Positions 15,941-16,018 of a DNA stretch of 16,018 nucleotides are shown in pieces. The first letter of the stretch is position 1. Each line of letters begins with the position of its first letter. The position numbers and the translations under genes are program-made. The DNA is from Micavibrio sp. (GTDB lineage: Bacteria; Pseudomonadota; Alphaproteobacteria; Micavibrionales; Micavibrionaceae): positions 1-16,018 of the forward strand of contig JALTZE010000133.1 in the NCBI GenBank assembly GCA_027051315.1, in the 5' to 3' direction. The notes under the pieces are model-generated. The model ran no database searches, was not told the origin of the DNA, and worked only from the letters and a program-made list of their open reading frames with translations.

Positions 15941-15969
15941 CATAAAGTGATATTTTATTTTACTTTATG
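15941..15969 (+). repeat. inverted repeat, hairpin before the right-edge open frame
   Basis: CATAAAGT (15941-15948) and ACTTTATG (15962-15969) are perfect 8-base inverted repeats around a 13-base T-rich loop. No T-tract follows, so a classical terminator for the heparinase gene is not supported. The 3' arm contains the only ATG of the following open frame, so the hairpin might instead affect its translation or be an operator. Confidence 0.45.
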
Positions 15970-16018
15970 GGCAAAATATTTTATCATATACAAAATATAA
16001 AAGAAGAAGTGAACAGGG
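15967..16018 (+). CDS. possible start of the next gene, cut by the window edge
   Basis: An open frame runs from ATG 15967 off the right end, with an in-frame GTG at 16009 preceded by AAAAGAAGAA, which is purine-rich but very close. Only about 17 codons are visible. The first residues after the GTG (Asn, Arg) would suit the start of purH, which often follows the heparinase-like gene in Alphaproteobacteria. That identity is inference from context, not from sequence. Confidence 0.22.
   Translation, partial: MGKIFYHIQNIKEEVNR

Noticed and set aside
1..16018. CRISPR arrays, tRNA or rRNA genes, insertion sequences
   Set aside because: No regularly spaced repeats, no tRNA-like cloverleaf or rRNA sequence that I could see, and no transposase among the translated frames.

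Overview
The window looks like AT-rich chromosomal DNA from an alphaproteobacterium. The evidence is the right-hand run rsmB, rpe and a cytoplasmic-type heparinase II/III-like gene, an arrangement familiar from Alphaproteobacteria, plus AT-rich codon use in the housekeeping genes. I cannot assign an order. The distinctive content is a minus-strand block of type IVB (Dot/Icm) secretion genes set directly between housekeeping genes.

Left part (1-2842, plus strand): a possible 3' end of an unidentified gene abuts truA (tRNA pseudouridine synthase). A small secreted outer-membrane beta-barrel protein and a UbiH/UbiF/COQ6-family flavin hydroxylase, probably for ubiquinone synthesis, follow.

Middle part (2847-10625, minus strand, read right to left): a dotE/icmC-like gene, two tandem dotP/icmD-like genes, dotN/icmJ and dotO/icmB, then three genes I do not recognise (171, about 140 and about 312 aa). 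The order icmC-icmD-icmJ-icmB matches the Legionella order, which supports the identities more than any single similarity. DotO is the VirB4-like ATPase. DotN is known in Legionella as a zinc protein of the DotL coupling complex. DotE- and DotP-like proteins are small inner-membrane parts. The three trailing genes sit close behind dotO, two of them translationally coupled, and are candidates for lineage-specific components. The core-complex genes (dotC, dotD, dotF, dotG, dotH), dotA, dotB and dotL are not in the window, so any complete system must be split over other loci. The block ends 4 bp from the convergent flavin hydroxylase gene.

Junction (10626-11812): a GNAT acetyltransferase with its own strong ribosome-binding site and hairpin terminator separates the secretion block from the right-hand genes. 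A 364-bp non-coding stretch before the chorismate mutase gene contains a plus-strand intrinsic terminator that shares bases with an alternative upstream hairpin. This layout suggests an attenuator or a small RNA.

Right part (11813-15894, plus strand): an AroQ-class chorismate mutase overlaps rsmB (16S rRNA m5C967 methyltransferase) by 4 bp. rpe (ribulose-phosphate 3-epimerase) and the heparinase II/III-like gene follow, with 1 bp between them. At the right edge a hairpin and a short open frame may be the start of the next gene.
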